This document shows positions 35,538 through 46,200 of a DNA stretch of 64,000 nt, piece by piece (position 1 is the first letter of the stretch; each line of letters begins with the position of its first letter). A program made the position numbers and the translations under genes. The stretch lies in the NCBI GenBank assembly GCA_003712055.1, contig RHLJ01000005.1, positions 124,001-188,000 on the forward strand, in the 5' to 3' direction. Source of the stretch: Balneola sp. (GTDB lineage Bacteria > Bacteroidota > Rhodothermia > Balneolales > Balneolaceae). The notes under the pieces are model-generated. The model made no database searches. It saw only the letters and a program-made list of their open reading frames with translations, and was not told the origin of the DNA.

Positions 35538-37246
35538 TTTTCTTCAGCAAAATTATTCCAAAGTAATTCCCTTTGAACCATTGATTCTTCTGCATCTGTG
35601 ATGCATTCCAATACATGGATTCCCGGTTTTTCAATACGCTCTTCAAATGCTGTTATCAACTGCTCTGGTTTGGATATTAGAGCATGATCAACTTTATGTG
35701 CTCTACATAAAGCAGCAATTGAAACTTGCTGGGGGGTTTCAAAAAATGGAGTAAATGTTTCCTTTAGATCATGAATAGGCAATATCCTAAAGATGGAGCC
35801 ACCTGCATTATTCAAAACTATAATTACCAATGGCCGATTAATATGTCTGGCCTCTAACAAGGCATTAGAATCATGTAGAAATGCTATATCACCAATAAAT
35901 AATACGCCAGTTTTTTTTGCTGATTTACTTATTCCCAAGGATGTTGAAATGATTCCGTCAATCCCTGCAGCTCCACGATTTACAAAAACATCCTTTGCTT
36001 CATTATTCGTGAATAAGGAAAAATCTCTAACCGGAAAAGAATTAGAAAGCATCACAAATGCCTTCTTGGGGAGTAACTGTGAAAGGGTGTGAAAGATGTA
36101 TCCATCGGTAAGAGGGGTAGAGGGATGAATTGAATTTTGCCTGAATTGAGCAAATGACTTTTGGTATCTCCTCCAATTTCTGAGCCAGTGCTTATCGGTG
36201 GCTCCGGAAACTTCGGGGATGTCCAGTGTACCCTGAAGGCATATATGTTTCGTAGATGTTAGGCTTTCATCTTCGAGAAAATCATCTCTTAAGAAGCGTA
36301 TTTGAGGAGTCTCACTATGTCTTGAAAGGTAGTTTATTAAAGCCTTGCTAACCGGTTCTGAACCAAATCTAAGAATCAAATCAGAAGACAATTCCTCGGC
36401 TATACTCCCATTTCTCAGAAAACCGTCATACCCTGAAATTACATACTTTGATGATGGCACCTTCGATCCCGGTTCAGCAATAATAGGGGCATCCAGAGTT
36501 TTTGCAAGATTCTGAATAGTCTCTATTTCATTAAATGTTGAGGTAGCTCCGGCAATAAGTACTGGTCGCTCAGAAGAAACTAAATCAGACCAGAACTGTT
36601 CATCTAAATGCGAGATAACCCCAGTTGCTTTGTAACTTCGGTAGGATTGCCTGGCATGCTTTTCGTTTTCGGCAATTGTTGTATTAAAGAATTCCTCTTC
36701 GGGAGTAAGTGGCTTTGAAAAAGGAAAGTTAAGATGCGCTACCCCGCTTTTTGATTTTGAAAGCATAACAGCCTGAGACGCAGCTTTCTGCAATCTAATA
36801 ATGCTTTTATTGCTTTTTTTGGGTTCTCCGATATCATGAAAAAAGACCGGGTAATCTCCGAAAGCTTTGAGTTGATCGATAGTTTGAGAAGCTCCGATTT
36901 CTCTAAGGTGAGGGGGGCGATCCGCACTAAGAACAATCATTGGGTTTTTGGAAAGAGTTGCCTCAATTACTGTAGGATAATAATTTGCCAGAGCCGTTCC
37001 GGATGTACATACAAGACAAGCTGGCTTTCCGGAGGCTTTACCTATACCCAGCGCAATAAAAGCAGCAGAGCGTTCATCAATAACAACATGCTTTTGAAAG
37101 CCGGGATGGGCAGCAAAAGCAAGAGTAAGTGGGGTAGATCTTGAACCAGGTGAAATAACAACTTCGCGTACACCTTCTTCATAGAGACTACGCACGAATT
37201 GTGTACTCCAGTAAAAATTCAGGTTAATGGGGTCACGATCGGGCAT
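35534..37246 (-). CDS. menD: 2-Succinyl-5-enolpyruvyl-6-hydroxy-3-cyclohexene-1-carboxylate synthase
   Basis: I place the start at the ATG at 37246 (MPDRDPINLNFYWSTQF, 570 residues), matching the usual MenD N-terminus; a longer frame upstream runs through menF. This ThDP-dependent enzyme adds succinyl semialdehyde from 2-oxoglutarate to isochorismate. Motifs are EVVISPGSRSTPLTLAF, IDERSAAFIALGIGKASGKPA (glutamate activating ThDP), CTSGTALANYYP and the magnesium/ThDP site GDIAFLHDSNALL. The start overlaps the menF tail by 14 bases, and the end overlaps menH by 4: a tightly coupled operon. Confidence 0.95.
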   Translation of the reverse strand: MPDRDPINLNFYWSTQFVRSLYEEGVREVVISPGSRSTPLTLAFAAHPGFQKHVVIDERSAAFIALGIGKASGKPACLVCTSGTALANYYPTVIEATLSKNPMIVLSADRPPHLREIGASQTIDQLKAFGDYPVFFHDIGEPKKSNKSIIRLQKAASQAVMLSKSKSGVAHLNFPFSKPLTPEEEFFNTTIAENEKHARQSYRSYKATGVISHLDEQFWSDLVSSERPVLIAGATSTFNEIETIQNLAKTLDAPIIAEPGSKVPSSKYVISGYDGFLRNGSIAEELSSDLILRFGSEPVSKALINYLSRHSETPQIRFLRDDFLEDESLTSTKHICLQGTLDIPEVSGATDKHWLRNWRRYQKSFAQFRQNSIHPSTPLTDGYIFHTLSQLLPKKAFVMLSNSFPVRDFSLFTNNEAKDVFVNRGAAGIDGIISTSLGISKSAKKTGVLFIGDIAFLHDSNALLEARHINRPLVIIVLNNAGGSIFRILPIHDLKETFTPFFETPQQVSIAALCRAHKVDHALISKPEQLITAFEERIEKPGIHVLECITDAEESMVQRELLWNNFAEEK

Positions 37247-38735
37247 GTTCCAGGGTTGAGAGCATGGGTATAAATTTAAGATTCGTTTCGTCCCATTCTT
37301 TATCAGGGTCGGAATTCTTAACGATACCACATCCTGCAAAGAACCGCACAGAATCTTTCATAATGAGACCGCTACGGATAGCAACTATAAACTCTCCATT
37401 TCCATGAGCATTAATCCACCCAAAAGGGGCGGCATACCAACCTCTCTCAAAATCTTCATATTCTTTTATGAATTCTACCGCTTCATTGCGGGGGAAACCA
37501 CCTACCGCAGGAGTAGGATGGAGAGTTTTTAACACCTCAGTTCTTGATACCCCTTCCTTTATTTTGGCAGTGATGGGTGTATAAAGGTGTTGTACATTCG
37601 AAAGCTTTTTTATTGAAGGCTGGTCAGGATGTTTTACATCATCTGAGTAATAACTCAGATTTTCTTCAATAGCTTCAAGTACAATTTCATGTTCTTCGAG
37701 GTCTTTTGGGTTATGCAATAGATCATACTCGAGAACGGCATCTTCCGAAGCAGTTTTACCTCGGGAAGTACTACCAGCCAATCCTTCGGTTAGTACATAT
37801 TCAGAAGTAAAGGAGGCAAGTCTTTCAGGTGTAGATCCTAAAAAACTGGCATGCTCGTTTTGCCGGATCAAAAAGGAATAACAATCGGGATATTGATTCC
37901 TGAGTTTATTAAGAATATGAGTGTCTTTAACCTCGTAGTCGAGAGAGATATCAATCTTTCTGGCTAATACAACCTTGTCAAACTTTCCATTGCTGATATT
38001 TGTTTTTGCTATATCCACGGAATTAATCCATGACTCATATTCAGCAGAAGTTTTATCGGGAACTGTAAAATTAGATTTACTTTGTTGTTTACCATTAAGT
38101 ACATATGCCTCAGCCGAAGTAATAGGCTCTAGCTGGCTAAGTATTCTTTCAATATTGGTATGTACTTCATTAAAGTTCTTGATCTTTGTGCAGATTGTAA
38201 GAATTGTGCACTTGCCTTCCTTTATTATAGTCCATTCGGGTAAAGTAAACGAAGAAGATTTGAACCCACTCCAACTTTTCGATTCGTTCTTATCAAAGAA
38301 AGAAAAACCACCAAAAAGATGAATCACTGCATTTTGATGATTGATTCCTGAACAATGATGGATCTTATTGATCAGCTCTTTTCCTTTTCGTGAGGCTTCT
38401 CTGAATCTATTTTTACCTCGGGTAGTGATTCGGTACAATTCCCCGGAAGCTGCTATTGCAAAATCATCGACTGGTTTTTCCCAATAGTATTGAAATCCGT
38501 TTGTTTCAGGAATTTGTTCTATAGCTGCCAGAGGATCAATCTGGGGTATCTGAATGGAAAAAGCTAAATAGTTGAGATTGTTATCATCAAGGGAGGGTAG
38601 TTCAGATAGAAAGCGGTTTAATCTGCTTTCAGGAATTTGCTTCTGAAACAGTGCAGACAGTGAACTCTTTTTTTCTGCTACCTGTGGCACTTTATTACCT
38701 CGTTTTTCAATTTTCAATATAAATTGAAAATTCAC
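37233..38735 (-). CDS. menF: Isochorismate synthase
   Basis: This 500-residue chorismate-binding enzyme turns chorismate into isochorismate, first step of menaquinone synthesis. Visible motifs are KVVLARKIDI, FLGSTPERLASF, ALTEGLAGSTSRG-type residues (VLTEGLAGST), the HNPKDLEEHEIVLEAI magnesium site, LHPTPAVGGFPRNEA and FERGWYAAPFGWINAHGNGEF, all typical of MenF/EntC. The first ATG is at 38735, but a GTG at 38690 preceded by a GAGG site may be the real start (485 residues). It leads the menF-menD-menH-menB operon. Confidence 0.94.
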   Translation of the reverse strand: MNFQFILKIEKRGNKVPQVAEKKSSLSALFQKQIPESRLNRFLSELPSLDDNNLNYLAFSIQIPQIDPLAAIEQIPETNGFQYYWEKPVDDFAIAASGELYRITTRGKNRFREASRKGKELINKIHHCSGINHQNAVIHLFGGFSFFDKNESKSWSGFKSSSFTLPEWTIIKEGKCTILTICTKIKNFNEVHTNIERILSQLEPITSAEAYVLNGKQQSKSNFTVPDKTSAEYESWINSVDIAKTNISNGKFDKVVLARKIDISLDYEVKDTHILNKLRNQYPDCYSFLIRQNEHASFLGSTPERLASFTSEYVLTEGLAGSTSRGKTASEDAVLEYDLLHNPKDLEEHEIVLEAIEENLSYYSDDVKHPDQPSIKKLSNVQHLYTPITAKIKEGVSRTEVLKTLHPTPAVGGFPRNEAVEFIKEYEDFERGWYAAPFGWINAHGNGEFIVAIRSGLIMKDSVRFFAGCGIVKNSDPDKEWDETNLKFIPMLSTLEHARS

Positions 38736-38772
38736 AAGAATAAAGCTTTAGCCTACTAAAAATTGTGAAAAA

Positions 38773-39048
38773 CTATTTAGCGTCGTCAGTCTCGCCGGTC
38801 GTAAATGGATTGCGAATTCCAAGACTCTCGAGATCAAAATCGGCTAATTCGAATAAATGGTTCCATGCTGATTCGCTGGTTCCATCTTCTTTAACCCAAT
38901 TTGGGTGACTTTGCTTGATTAAGCCTACTACTCTTTTTGCATAAGCAATGCGCTCTTCACCTTCTGGCATTCTCGGTATTGCAGCTATCATAAGGTCAAG
39001 ATTATAGCCGCAGTCAAAGTCTTTTGGTTTTTGTTGTTCTATGAACAT
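38773..39048 (-). CDS. Short DUF4290-like protein
   Basis: A 91-residue, soluble, acidic protein. The segment YNLDLMIAAIPRMPEGEERIAYAKRVVGLIKQSHP resembles the N-terminal helix pair of DUF4290 proteins of Bacteroidota, but the usual family length is about twice this, so it is a shortened relative. Role unknown. It starts 37 bases before menF's N-terminus on the same strand and could share its transcript. Confidence 0.55.
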   Translation of the reverse strand: MFIEQQKPKDFDCGYNLDLMIAAIPRMPEGEERIAYAKRVVGLIKQSHPNWVKEDGTSESAWNHLFELADFDLESLGIRNPFTTGETDDAK

Positions 39049-39187
39049 GTACTAGTAATTTGAATAAGCTCAAAGATAGGTCGAATAGAAAAAAGTCAAA
39101 AGTATAAGAGCTATAATTCTTTTAATCGCTTAATGCTGGTGGTTGATTTATTTCTTAGTTTTGGTCGAATTTTAAATCAATCATTTT

Positions 39188-40171
39188 ATGTATCTAAACT
39201 CCATTCTTGAAGCAGTAGGAAATACTCCTCTTGTAAAATTGAATCATGTAAATGGTAATTCTGAAGGGACTATACTTGTTAAAGTTGAATACTTTAATCC
39301 AGGAAATAGTATCAAAGATCGTATCGCTATTAAAATGATTGAAGATGCGGAGAAGGCTGGCTTAATCAAGCCAGGAGGTACTATTATTGAAGGTACTTCT
39401 GGAAACACAGGGATGGGGCTCGCTCTTACGGCTATAGCGAAAGGGTATAAGTGTATTTTTACTACAACAGATAAACAAAGCCAGTCGAAAGTTGATATTC
39501 TTAAGGCAGTAGGAGCGGAAGTAATTGTATGTCCTACAAACGTTGAGCCTGAAGACCCGGAAAGCTACTACTCAGTAGCAAAAAGGCTAAGTACCGAGAT
39601 ACCAAATTCATATTACCCGAACCAATACGATAATAAAAGTAACCTTAAGGCTCATTATGAGACAACAGGGCCCGAAATTTGGGAGCAAACAGAAGGTAAG
39701 ATTACTCACTACATTGCCGGAATGGGTACAGGAGGGACAATTTCAGGAGTGGGGAAATACTTAAAAGAACAGAATCCCAATGTAAAAGTAATAGGGATTG
39801 ATTCTGTAGGCTCTGTCTATAAAAAATATTTCGAGACTGGTGAGTTTGACAAGAATGAAATCAAACCCTATATGACTGAAGGTATTGGAGAGGATATTAT
39901 TCCAGGGACAATTGAATTCGACTTTATCGATGAAGTGCTCCAGGTAAATGATAAAGATTCTGCCCTTACTACCAGAAGACTTGCGAAAGAAGAAGGATTA
40001 TTTGTTGGATGGTCTTGCGGAGCGGCTGTTGAAGGGGCTTTGAAGTATTTTTCAGAAAACCCTCTGTCAAAAGATGATGTGGCAGTGATTATATTACCGG
40101 ATAGCGGTACACGTTACATCGGTAAAATTTATAATGATGCCTGGATGCAAGATCAGGGCTTTATTGAATAA
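39188..40171 (+). CDS. PLP-dependent cysteine synthase / cystathionine beta-synthase family enzyme
   Basis: A 327-residue fold-type II PLP enzyme. The PLP Lys43 lies in NPGNSIKDRIA, the substrate loop is EGTSGNTGMGLAL, the phosphate loop is AGMGTGGTISGVGKYL, and the C-terminal pyridine-binding Ser is in LPDSGTRYIGK. Its tail GTRYIGKIYNDAWM is closer to cystathionine beta-synthases and O-acetylserine/O-phosphoserine enzymes of the CBS type than to CysK, but no CBS regulatory domain follows. It could make cysteine from O-acetylserine or cystathionine from homocysteine and serine. A DUF3467 gene follows 10 bases later. Confidence 0.88.
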   Translation: MYLNSILEAVGNTPLVKLNHVNGNSEGTILVKVEYFNPGNSIKDRIAIKMIEDAEKAGLIKPGGTIIEGTSGNTGMGLALTAIAKGYKCIFTTTDKQSQSKVDILKAVGAEVIVCPTNVEPEDPESYYSVAKRLSTEIPNSYYPNQYDNKSNLKAHYETTGPEIWEQTEGKITHYIAGMGTGGTISGVGKYLKEQNPNVKVIGIDSVGSVYKKYFETGEFDKNEIKPYMTEGIGEDIIPGTIEFDFIDEVLQVNDKDSALTTRRLAKEEGLFVGWSCGAAVEGALKYFSENPLSKDDVAVIILPDSGTRYIGKIYNDAWMQDQGFIE

Positions 40172-40181
40172 AAGGAATATT

Positions 40182-40499
40182 ATGTCGAAAGATAACCCAA
40201 CAGGAAAGGCCAGCAAGATGGAAATAGAGCTTCCGGAACAGGAAGCCAATGGAACCTATTCCAACCTTGTAATGATTACTCATTCTCCGTCTGAATTTAT
40301 ACTCGATTTTATTGCGGTGATGCCTGGAGTCCCGAAAGCTAAAGTTGCCAAAAGAATGATCCTTACTCCGGATCATGCAAAACGACTTGCTATGGCTTTA
40401 AACGACAACATCAAAAGATATGAGGATGAGAACGGGACTATTAATACTCGCGATAAAGTAGAAATACCGATGTATCGCGGTCCTCAACCAGAGGCCTGA
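40182..40499 (+). CDS. DUF3467 protein
   Basis: The start is the ATG at 40182 (105 residues), with AAAGGAA upstream; earlier in-frame ATGs would run into the preceding gene. DUF3467 signatures are YSNLVMITHSPSEFILDFIAVMPG, KAKVAKRMILTPDHAKRLAMALNDNIKRYE. The family is widespread in Bacteria and thought to be a small cytosolic fold; its role is unknown. Its stop directly abuts the stop of the convergent Lpt permease with no gap, so the two 3' ends must overlap in RNA. Confidence 0.88.
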   Translation: MSKDNPTGKASKMEIELPEQEANGTYSNLVMITHSPSEFILDFIAVMPGVPKAKVAKRMILTPDHAKRLAMALNDNIKRYEDENGTINTRDKVEIPMYRGPQPEA

Positions 40500-41582
40500 T
40501 TATTTCTTTGCATTTATAAGCAGGAATAAACCAACTATCAGGAAAAAGATATGTGGAAGGATTGCCGCTAATTCTGGAGCCATGCTTCCATGGCTTCCAA
40601 AAGGTTCCACTATTTTCATGAAGGCCAGATATAAAAAGCTTATAGTCAAACCCACAGCTATATAAATCCCTTTTCCACCTTTTCTCCTCACTGAAGCCAC
40701 AGAGAAACCTATAAGGATCACTACAATAATAGATAAGGGGTAAGCAAGCCTGCCATAAAAATGAACCTTAGGAATATTTATTCCCCCGGCTCCACTTCTT
40801 TGAATTGATTCAATGTAGCGCTGAGCTTCAGGATAAGTAAGCTGATATACATCAGATGTAGTGCGCGATAAATCTTTAGGAGTAACTGATAACGAGGTGT
40901 CCTTCCCAGAAAATTGAGTAACTGTATATCCGGAGTCGGAGTATTCGAAAACTCTTACAGAAACCATTCTCCATTTTTGAATATCCTCCTTCCAGGACAT
41001 GTTGGTAGCTGTAGTGCTACTTTTCAAACTAAGACTGTCGAAATGAAAAATGCGTACCCGATAAGCAGTTTCCTGAGTTTTGTCAAAGTAATTTACCTGA
41101 AGAATGTTATTTGGTGATATCTCTCGGAAAATATCGTTACGGTCAATCCTTTCGTTCTTTTGTTTGATAAATGAATCCTCAAATTCAATTCTCTTCTTAT
41201 TTGATTCAGGGATTACATAAGCATCTAATACACTAATCGTACCTGCTGATAAAATAGCAAAAGCGAAATAAGGGATTGTGAGTTTATACAAACTTACACC
41301 TGCAGCTTTCAGGGCAGTTATTTCGAGGCGCTCAGATAATTGTCCTGTTAAAAAGAGGCAGGCAGAAAACACGGCAACAGGTATTACTAACCGGATCATC
41401 TCCGGTATATAGTTCAGGTAATAATCTCCCCAAATCTCTGCCATAGTAGCTCCGCGATCACTAAAATCATCACTATTCTCAGAGAAGTCTATCATTATGA
41501 AGATAAAGATCAGTATAAGGAGCACAAACAGAGTGATACTTAGCAACCTTAAAAAAACATATTTGTTGAAGTGCTTAATCAC
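40500..41582 (-). CDS. LptF/LptG-family permease (shorter of the pair)
   Basis: A 360-residue YjgP/YjgQ-family protein with three helices near the N-terminus (about 12-34, 56-80, 100-120), a periplasmic beta-jellyroll domain (about 140-265), and three C-terminal helices. It pairs with the overlapping 477-residue protein in the inner-membrane part of the LPS exporter, powered by LptB (not in window). Sequence alone does not tell F from G. Overlap with its partner is 4 bases. Confidence 0.9.
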   Translation of the reverse strand: MIKHFNKYVFLRLLSITLFVLLILIFIFIMIDFSENSDDFSDRGATMAEIWGDYYLNYIPEMIRLVIPVAVFSACLFLTGQLSERLEITALKAAGVSLYKLTIPYFAFAILSAGTISVLDAYVIPESNKKRIEFEDSFIKQKNERIDRNDIFREISPNNILQVNYFDKTQETAYRVRIFHFDSLSLKSSTTATNMSWKEDIQKWRMVSVRVFEYSDSGYTVTQFSGKDTSLSVTPKDLSRTTSDVYQLTYPEAQRYIESIQRSGAGGINIPKVHFYGRLAYPLSIIVVILIGFSVASVRRKGGKGIYIAVGLTISFLYLAFMKIVEPFGSHGSMAPELAAILPHIFFLIVGLFLLINAKK

Positions 41583-43012
41583 CGTTTAGGAAATAGTTTT
41601 GTTGGCCTAAGGTCTGTCATTAAATGAATTATTAAGAGGATACCAACACCTGAGAAAATGACATTAAAACCCCACATCCCCCAGAACGGGGATATAAAAA
41701 GTCGGTCGGCTAGTTTTTCTCCTTGAATAATTGATATCCAATATATCGTGAGTATTACCGCACTAATTATTGCAGCATAACCAAAATTACCACGTTTTGT
41801 CATAATTCCGATTGGAGCTCCGAGTAGTACAAAAACTATACAAGCAAAAGGAATTGAAAACTTCTTATGTATTTCTACGAGGTATTTATTTACCCTCTTG
41901 AGTCTCCAAAGCATATTAGAGTTTATATTCTCTATTTTTGATTTATGATCTTCAAATCTGGAGACACTAGTCCTCAATGCACGATCTCTGAATTCTTTAG
42001 TCTTCAATGTGCTTAAAGTGAATAAGTTGGATTGAGGGAGTGCATCCATTGTATCCACTTCGAATGGCAATGTGAACAGGTTTTTATTTTGGTTTTCGGG
42101 TTCTTCTGAAACTTTATAAAAAGACTTGTAGCTACTAAATTCAGCAACCTCCACTTCATAATCTCGGATCTCTTTTTTTAAGGTATCTACAACCACCGAC
42201 ATTGCTTGGGCACTCATGGTTCTATCCGAGCGACTTCTTTGTTCCGGGTTAGAGCGAGAGAACTCAAGGTCAGACAGATCAAAAGTAATTCGATACTTTT
42301 CAAACTTGGTCAATTCCTGATTTTGACGTCCTTGACCTGCTTTACTTGTCAAAAACCGTATCATTTCTCCATCTTCAAGGATAAGGGAGAGTCCATTTGT
42401 TCCCTCACTTTTTAAGAAACCGCGATTGGATTTTATAAAAGCACGATCTCTGGCATTACTTGGCTCCTGAAAAAGTGTAACCCCGTATAAGCTATCCGTT
42501 TCGGGGTTAATTTCATCCACCAGAAAAATGTAACCATCTATGCCATTGTAAAAGATGTTGGGTTCTAGCTCAAATCCGGGTTTTTTGAGGCGAATATCAA
42601 TAAAGAGAGAGCGGGCTTTGTTATTAGCCTCAGGTAAGACATTATTCGAAAACCAGACTAAAAAGATGGATAAGATAATCGAAGCGAGAAGTACCGGGCG
42701 AATAATGGCAAGCGGGTTTATCCCAGCAGATCTTAATGCGGTGAGTTCATTTAGCTCCGAAAATTTTCCAAAAGCCATCAACGTAGATACCAATACAGCC
42801 ATAGGTGCTGCTAAAACTACCATATAAGCCAGATTGGTAAGTATTAATTCGATGATTATTGGAATGGGAATATCTTTACCTATGAGCCTGTCTACATAAA
42901 GGATGAGGAATTGCATTAATAACAAAAACATCAAAGTGAAGAAGCAAAACAAAAAAGGCCCAACATGCCTCTTCAGTAAATCCAATTGTATTTTGTTATT
43001 TATATAAATCAA
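41579..43012 (-). CDS. LptF/LptG-family permease (longer of the pair)
   Basis: A 477-residue YjgP/YjgQ-family permease. Motifs include LLKRHVGPFLFCFFTLMFLLLMQFLI at the N-terminus and NELTALRSAGINPLAIIRPVL, the coupling helix region typical of LptF/G. The periplasmic part has an extra 100 or so residues (about 255-370) compared with its partner. It extracts LPS from the inner membrane toward the Lpt bridge. It is the first gene of this pair. Confidence 0.9.
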   Translation of the reverse strand: MIYINNKIQLDLLKRHVGPFLFCFFTLMFLLLMQFLILYVDRLIGKDIPIPIIIELILTNLAYMVVLAAPMAVLVSTLMAFGKFSELNELTALRSAGINPLAIIRPVLLASIILSIFLVWFSNNVLPEANNKARSLFIDIRLKKPGFELEPNIFYNGIDGYIFLVDEINPETDSLYGVTLFQEPSNARDRAFIKSNRGFLKSEGTNGLSLILEDGEMIRFLTSKAGQGRQNQELTKFEKYRITFDLSDLEFSRSNPEQRSRSDRTMSAQAMSVVVDTLKKEIRDYEVEVAEFSSYKSFYKVSEEPENQNKNLFTLPFEVDTMDALPQSNLFTLSTLKTKEFRDRALRTSVSRFEDHKSKIENINSNMLWRLKRVNKYLVEIHKKFSIPFACIVFVLLGAPIGIMTKRGNFGYAAIISAVILTIYWISIIQGEKLADRLFISPFWGMWGFNVIFSGVGILLIIHLMTDLRPTKLFPKR

Positions 43013-43235
43013 ATCTGAAATTTATGGATGCCTGAACACTATTTTTTTGCCTCGAACGTAAACTCAACGAACAACTTAACCATTAAGTTTTTAAAGAGAG
43101 CATTCAGTTCGAAAGCTTTCAACAAATCTAAATATATGGTATTATCTGGGCTCATTTGCTCAAAATTATCATCTTAGAATAAATGCCTATCGAATAAAGC
43201 TACAAAACTTTCAAAACCGAAAATAATCAGCTTCG

Positions 43236-46200
43236 GTGAGACTTATTTTAAGGCTTTATTTTCTAATCACATATTTGATGCTTTTTGGTGTGCTTGCAGG
43301 GGTACGTGTTTCTTATGCCCAGGAAGTGTCAGATTCACTATCAGTAGCCCCTGATAGTACATTAAACGAGATCAAATTCTTTTCGAATTCCCAGGGAGCA
43401 AGGATTAGTGCACTTTCTATCAATAAAAGCCGAAGTCTATACGGTAGAACTCCAGGATTTTATCAAACTGATGTTACATGGGACAGCTTGTCTACCTACA
43501 GGATTAAGCGAACAATATTTGGGAGGGACTTTTTCTACCCAACAGTTACAGATTTTGAGACATATGCCGACCTAAAAAAAGAGCAACAAAAAGATCAGAT
43601 CCAATCTATCCTGGTACGAGAGTCTCGAAGCCAGGAGGACGAGGGCCGGGGCTTATTGGATTTTAAGATTAATGTACCGGGAGGAGAGAATTCTGCTTTT
43701 ACTACCATCTTTGGGACTAATGAAGTAAATCTGAGAGTGAACGGTTCAGCCAATATGAACGTGGGAGCTTCCATCCAAACCTTAGATGACGGAACCTTAT
43801 CCCCGGATCAGAGAAGGAGGGTGGATCCTACATTTAATCAAAACCTTCAGCTTAATATTCAAGGTACAATTGGAGATAAGCTAACAATTGCTACAGATTG
43901 GGATACGGAACGACAATTTGACTTCGAGAACCGACTCAGTATTGTATACCGAGGCTATGAAGATGAGATTATTAAGAGTATTGAGATGGGGAATGTTTCT
44001 ATGGAAACAGGTAACTCATTAGTTAGTGGGGGAAAAGCTCTTTTTGGTATCAAGGCAGTAAGTGAATTAGGCCCTCTAAAAGTTACTTCTGTTATATCTC
44101 AACAAGAAGGGAAGAATAATTCCAAAAAGATAAACGGAGGTTCTCAGGAAACCCAAATAAGTTTAAGCCCGGCTGATTATGAAGATGGCAGGCACTTTTT
44201 CCTCGATTTTTTTAATCGAAGCTTGTTTGAGGAATCACTGGCTGATCCACAAAATATTTTACAGCCTTATCAAGTAACGGAGCTCTATGTTTATGTTAGT
44301 CGTGCTACCGATCAATCTGCAAGTGACAGAACCGTTCCTGCAATAGCATTACTTGATCTTGGCGTTAACACCTCTGGTGGATTACCAAGTAATGAAGATG
44401 ATATTTTTGAACAGGCGTTACTAGATGCACTAAGGCCAACCAATAGTGGTGCAACAAACGAAGATTTTGGTGTTACTTCTCAGGAATATGTAGATGCCAG
44501 TTTTGAGTTACTTGAAGAGGGTGTAGACTATACATTTAATCGCGCTCTGGGCTTCATAAGTATGAAAAGCTTCATTAACTCCGGTGATGCGATTGCTGTC
44601 TCTTATGTTTACAGTAATCCATCGGATGGGCAGCCTGTTCAAGTTGGTGAGTTGACAGCAACAGAGGGGAATAAGCTATATCTCAAGCTATTAAGGCCAG
44701 GTGGTATGACCACTCAAGATCGGGCATGGCTATTAACCATGAGAAATATTTATTCATTAGGGGTTACAGGATTTACACCTGAAGGTTTTGAACTTAACAT
44801 CACGGAAACAAGAGGTAATCAGCCTGTATTTTCATTACCAAATCGTAGCCAGGAATTATTGGAAGATTTGGGGCTTGATAGGGTAGATTCGGAAGGGGCA
44901 ATCGGAAAGGATAATATCGTAGATTTTATATCTCCAATTCTAAACAGTGAAACCGGGAAGTTAATGTTTCCCTATTTGGAACCGTTTGGAGATAGGGTTT
45001 TCAACTTGCTTGATGGCATCGTAACGGATTCAGTACGAGACGCTTTTGCTTTTACTGAACTGTATGATTTAAAACAGACAGATGCCCGTGTGAGCTCTAA
45101 GAACGGAAACTATGAAGTTTCTGGTGTTTCAAGTGGTGGAGTATCTGGTAGCTTCATCCTTGATTTTGGGTTAGTAGAGGGTTCTGTCAAGGTGTTTGCA
45201 AATAATGTTGAACTGACGGAAGGAAGTGATTATGAAGTAGATTATTCCTTTGGTAGTCTGACAATCTTAAATGATAAATATCTTGCTCCGGGACAAGAAA
45301 TCGAGATTGAATACGAAAGCAATCAGTTCAGTATTATCGGACAGAAAAATTTCACAGGAATAAGGGCGGAATATACTGTAAGTGATGACATTAGAATCGG
45401 GAGTACTTTTTTCCAATTAAGGGAACAACCCCTTTCAGATAAAATCAGAATTGGTAACGAACCTATTAACAACACCATTTTAGGACTCGACGCAAGGGCA
45501 CAATTTGATACTCCCTGGCTTACACGGTTTATTGATAAGATTCCACTACTTCAAACAAGAACACCCTCCAATTTTTCTTTCACTGGAGAATTTGCACAAC
45601 TACGACCAGGAGTAGCTCAAACAAACGCAGTTCAGGAAGCTATTGATAATGGTGAGCTTTTTGAGGATGAAGAGAATGGATTGGTATTTATTGATGACTT
45701 TGAGGGAGCGGAATACAGTATCAGTTTCGTAAACCCAACCAGATGGAACCTGGCAACGGCACCGGCAGCTATTCCAGGTTACGCAAGCGATGATTCTTAT
45801 TTCTTTGATCCTGATAATACTCCGCCACAATCTCTGGCTGATCGGAAAGCTCGTTCTGATTTAAGATCTCAATTTTCCTGGTATTCCATTCCCAGGAACC
45901 TCACTTCCATTGGAAACGCGACATATAATATTGAATCCAGGCCGATTCGTATTGATGAAGTATTTAGAGGAAGGGAAATTGTTAATGCAAACGATGCCCA
46001 ACTCACACCGTTAGATGTGTTTTACGATCCTACTAATCGAGGTCCCTACAATTATAACATGGATCTAAAAAACCTTTTAGAGAACGAGCCTGAAAGGACA
46101 TGGGGAGGGATGACGGCAGTAATTCCTCCCGGGCAGGAAGATCTGGTTCAAAACAATATTGAATTCCTGGAGTTTTGGATTCAACCCGTACTACCTAACG

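Noticed and set aside
36836-37144. 102-residue plus-strand frame
   Set aside because: Shadow of menD on the opposite strand with no recognisable protein features.
37247-37339. N-terminal extension of menD to 37339
   Set aside because: The extra 31 residues lie inside menF and do not resemble MenD; the ATG at 37246 fits the family start.
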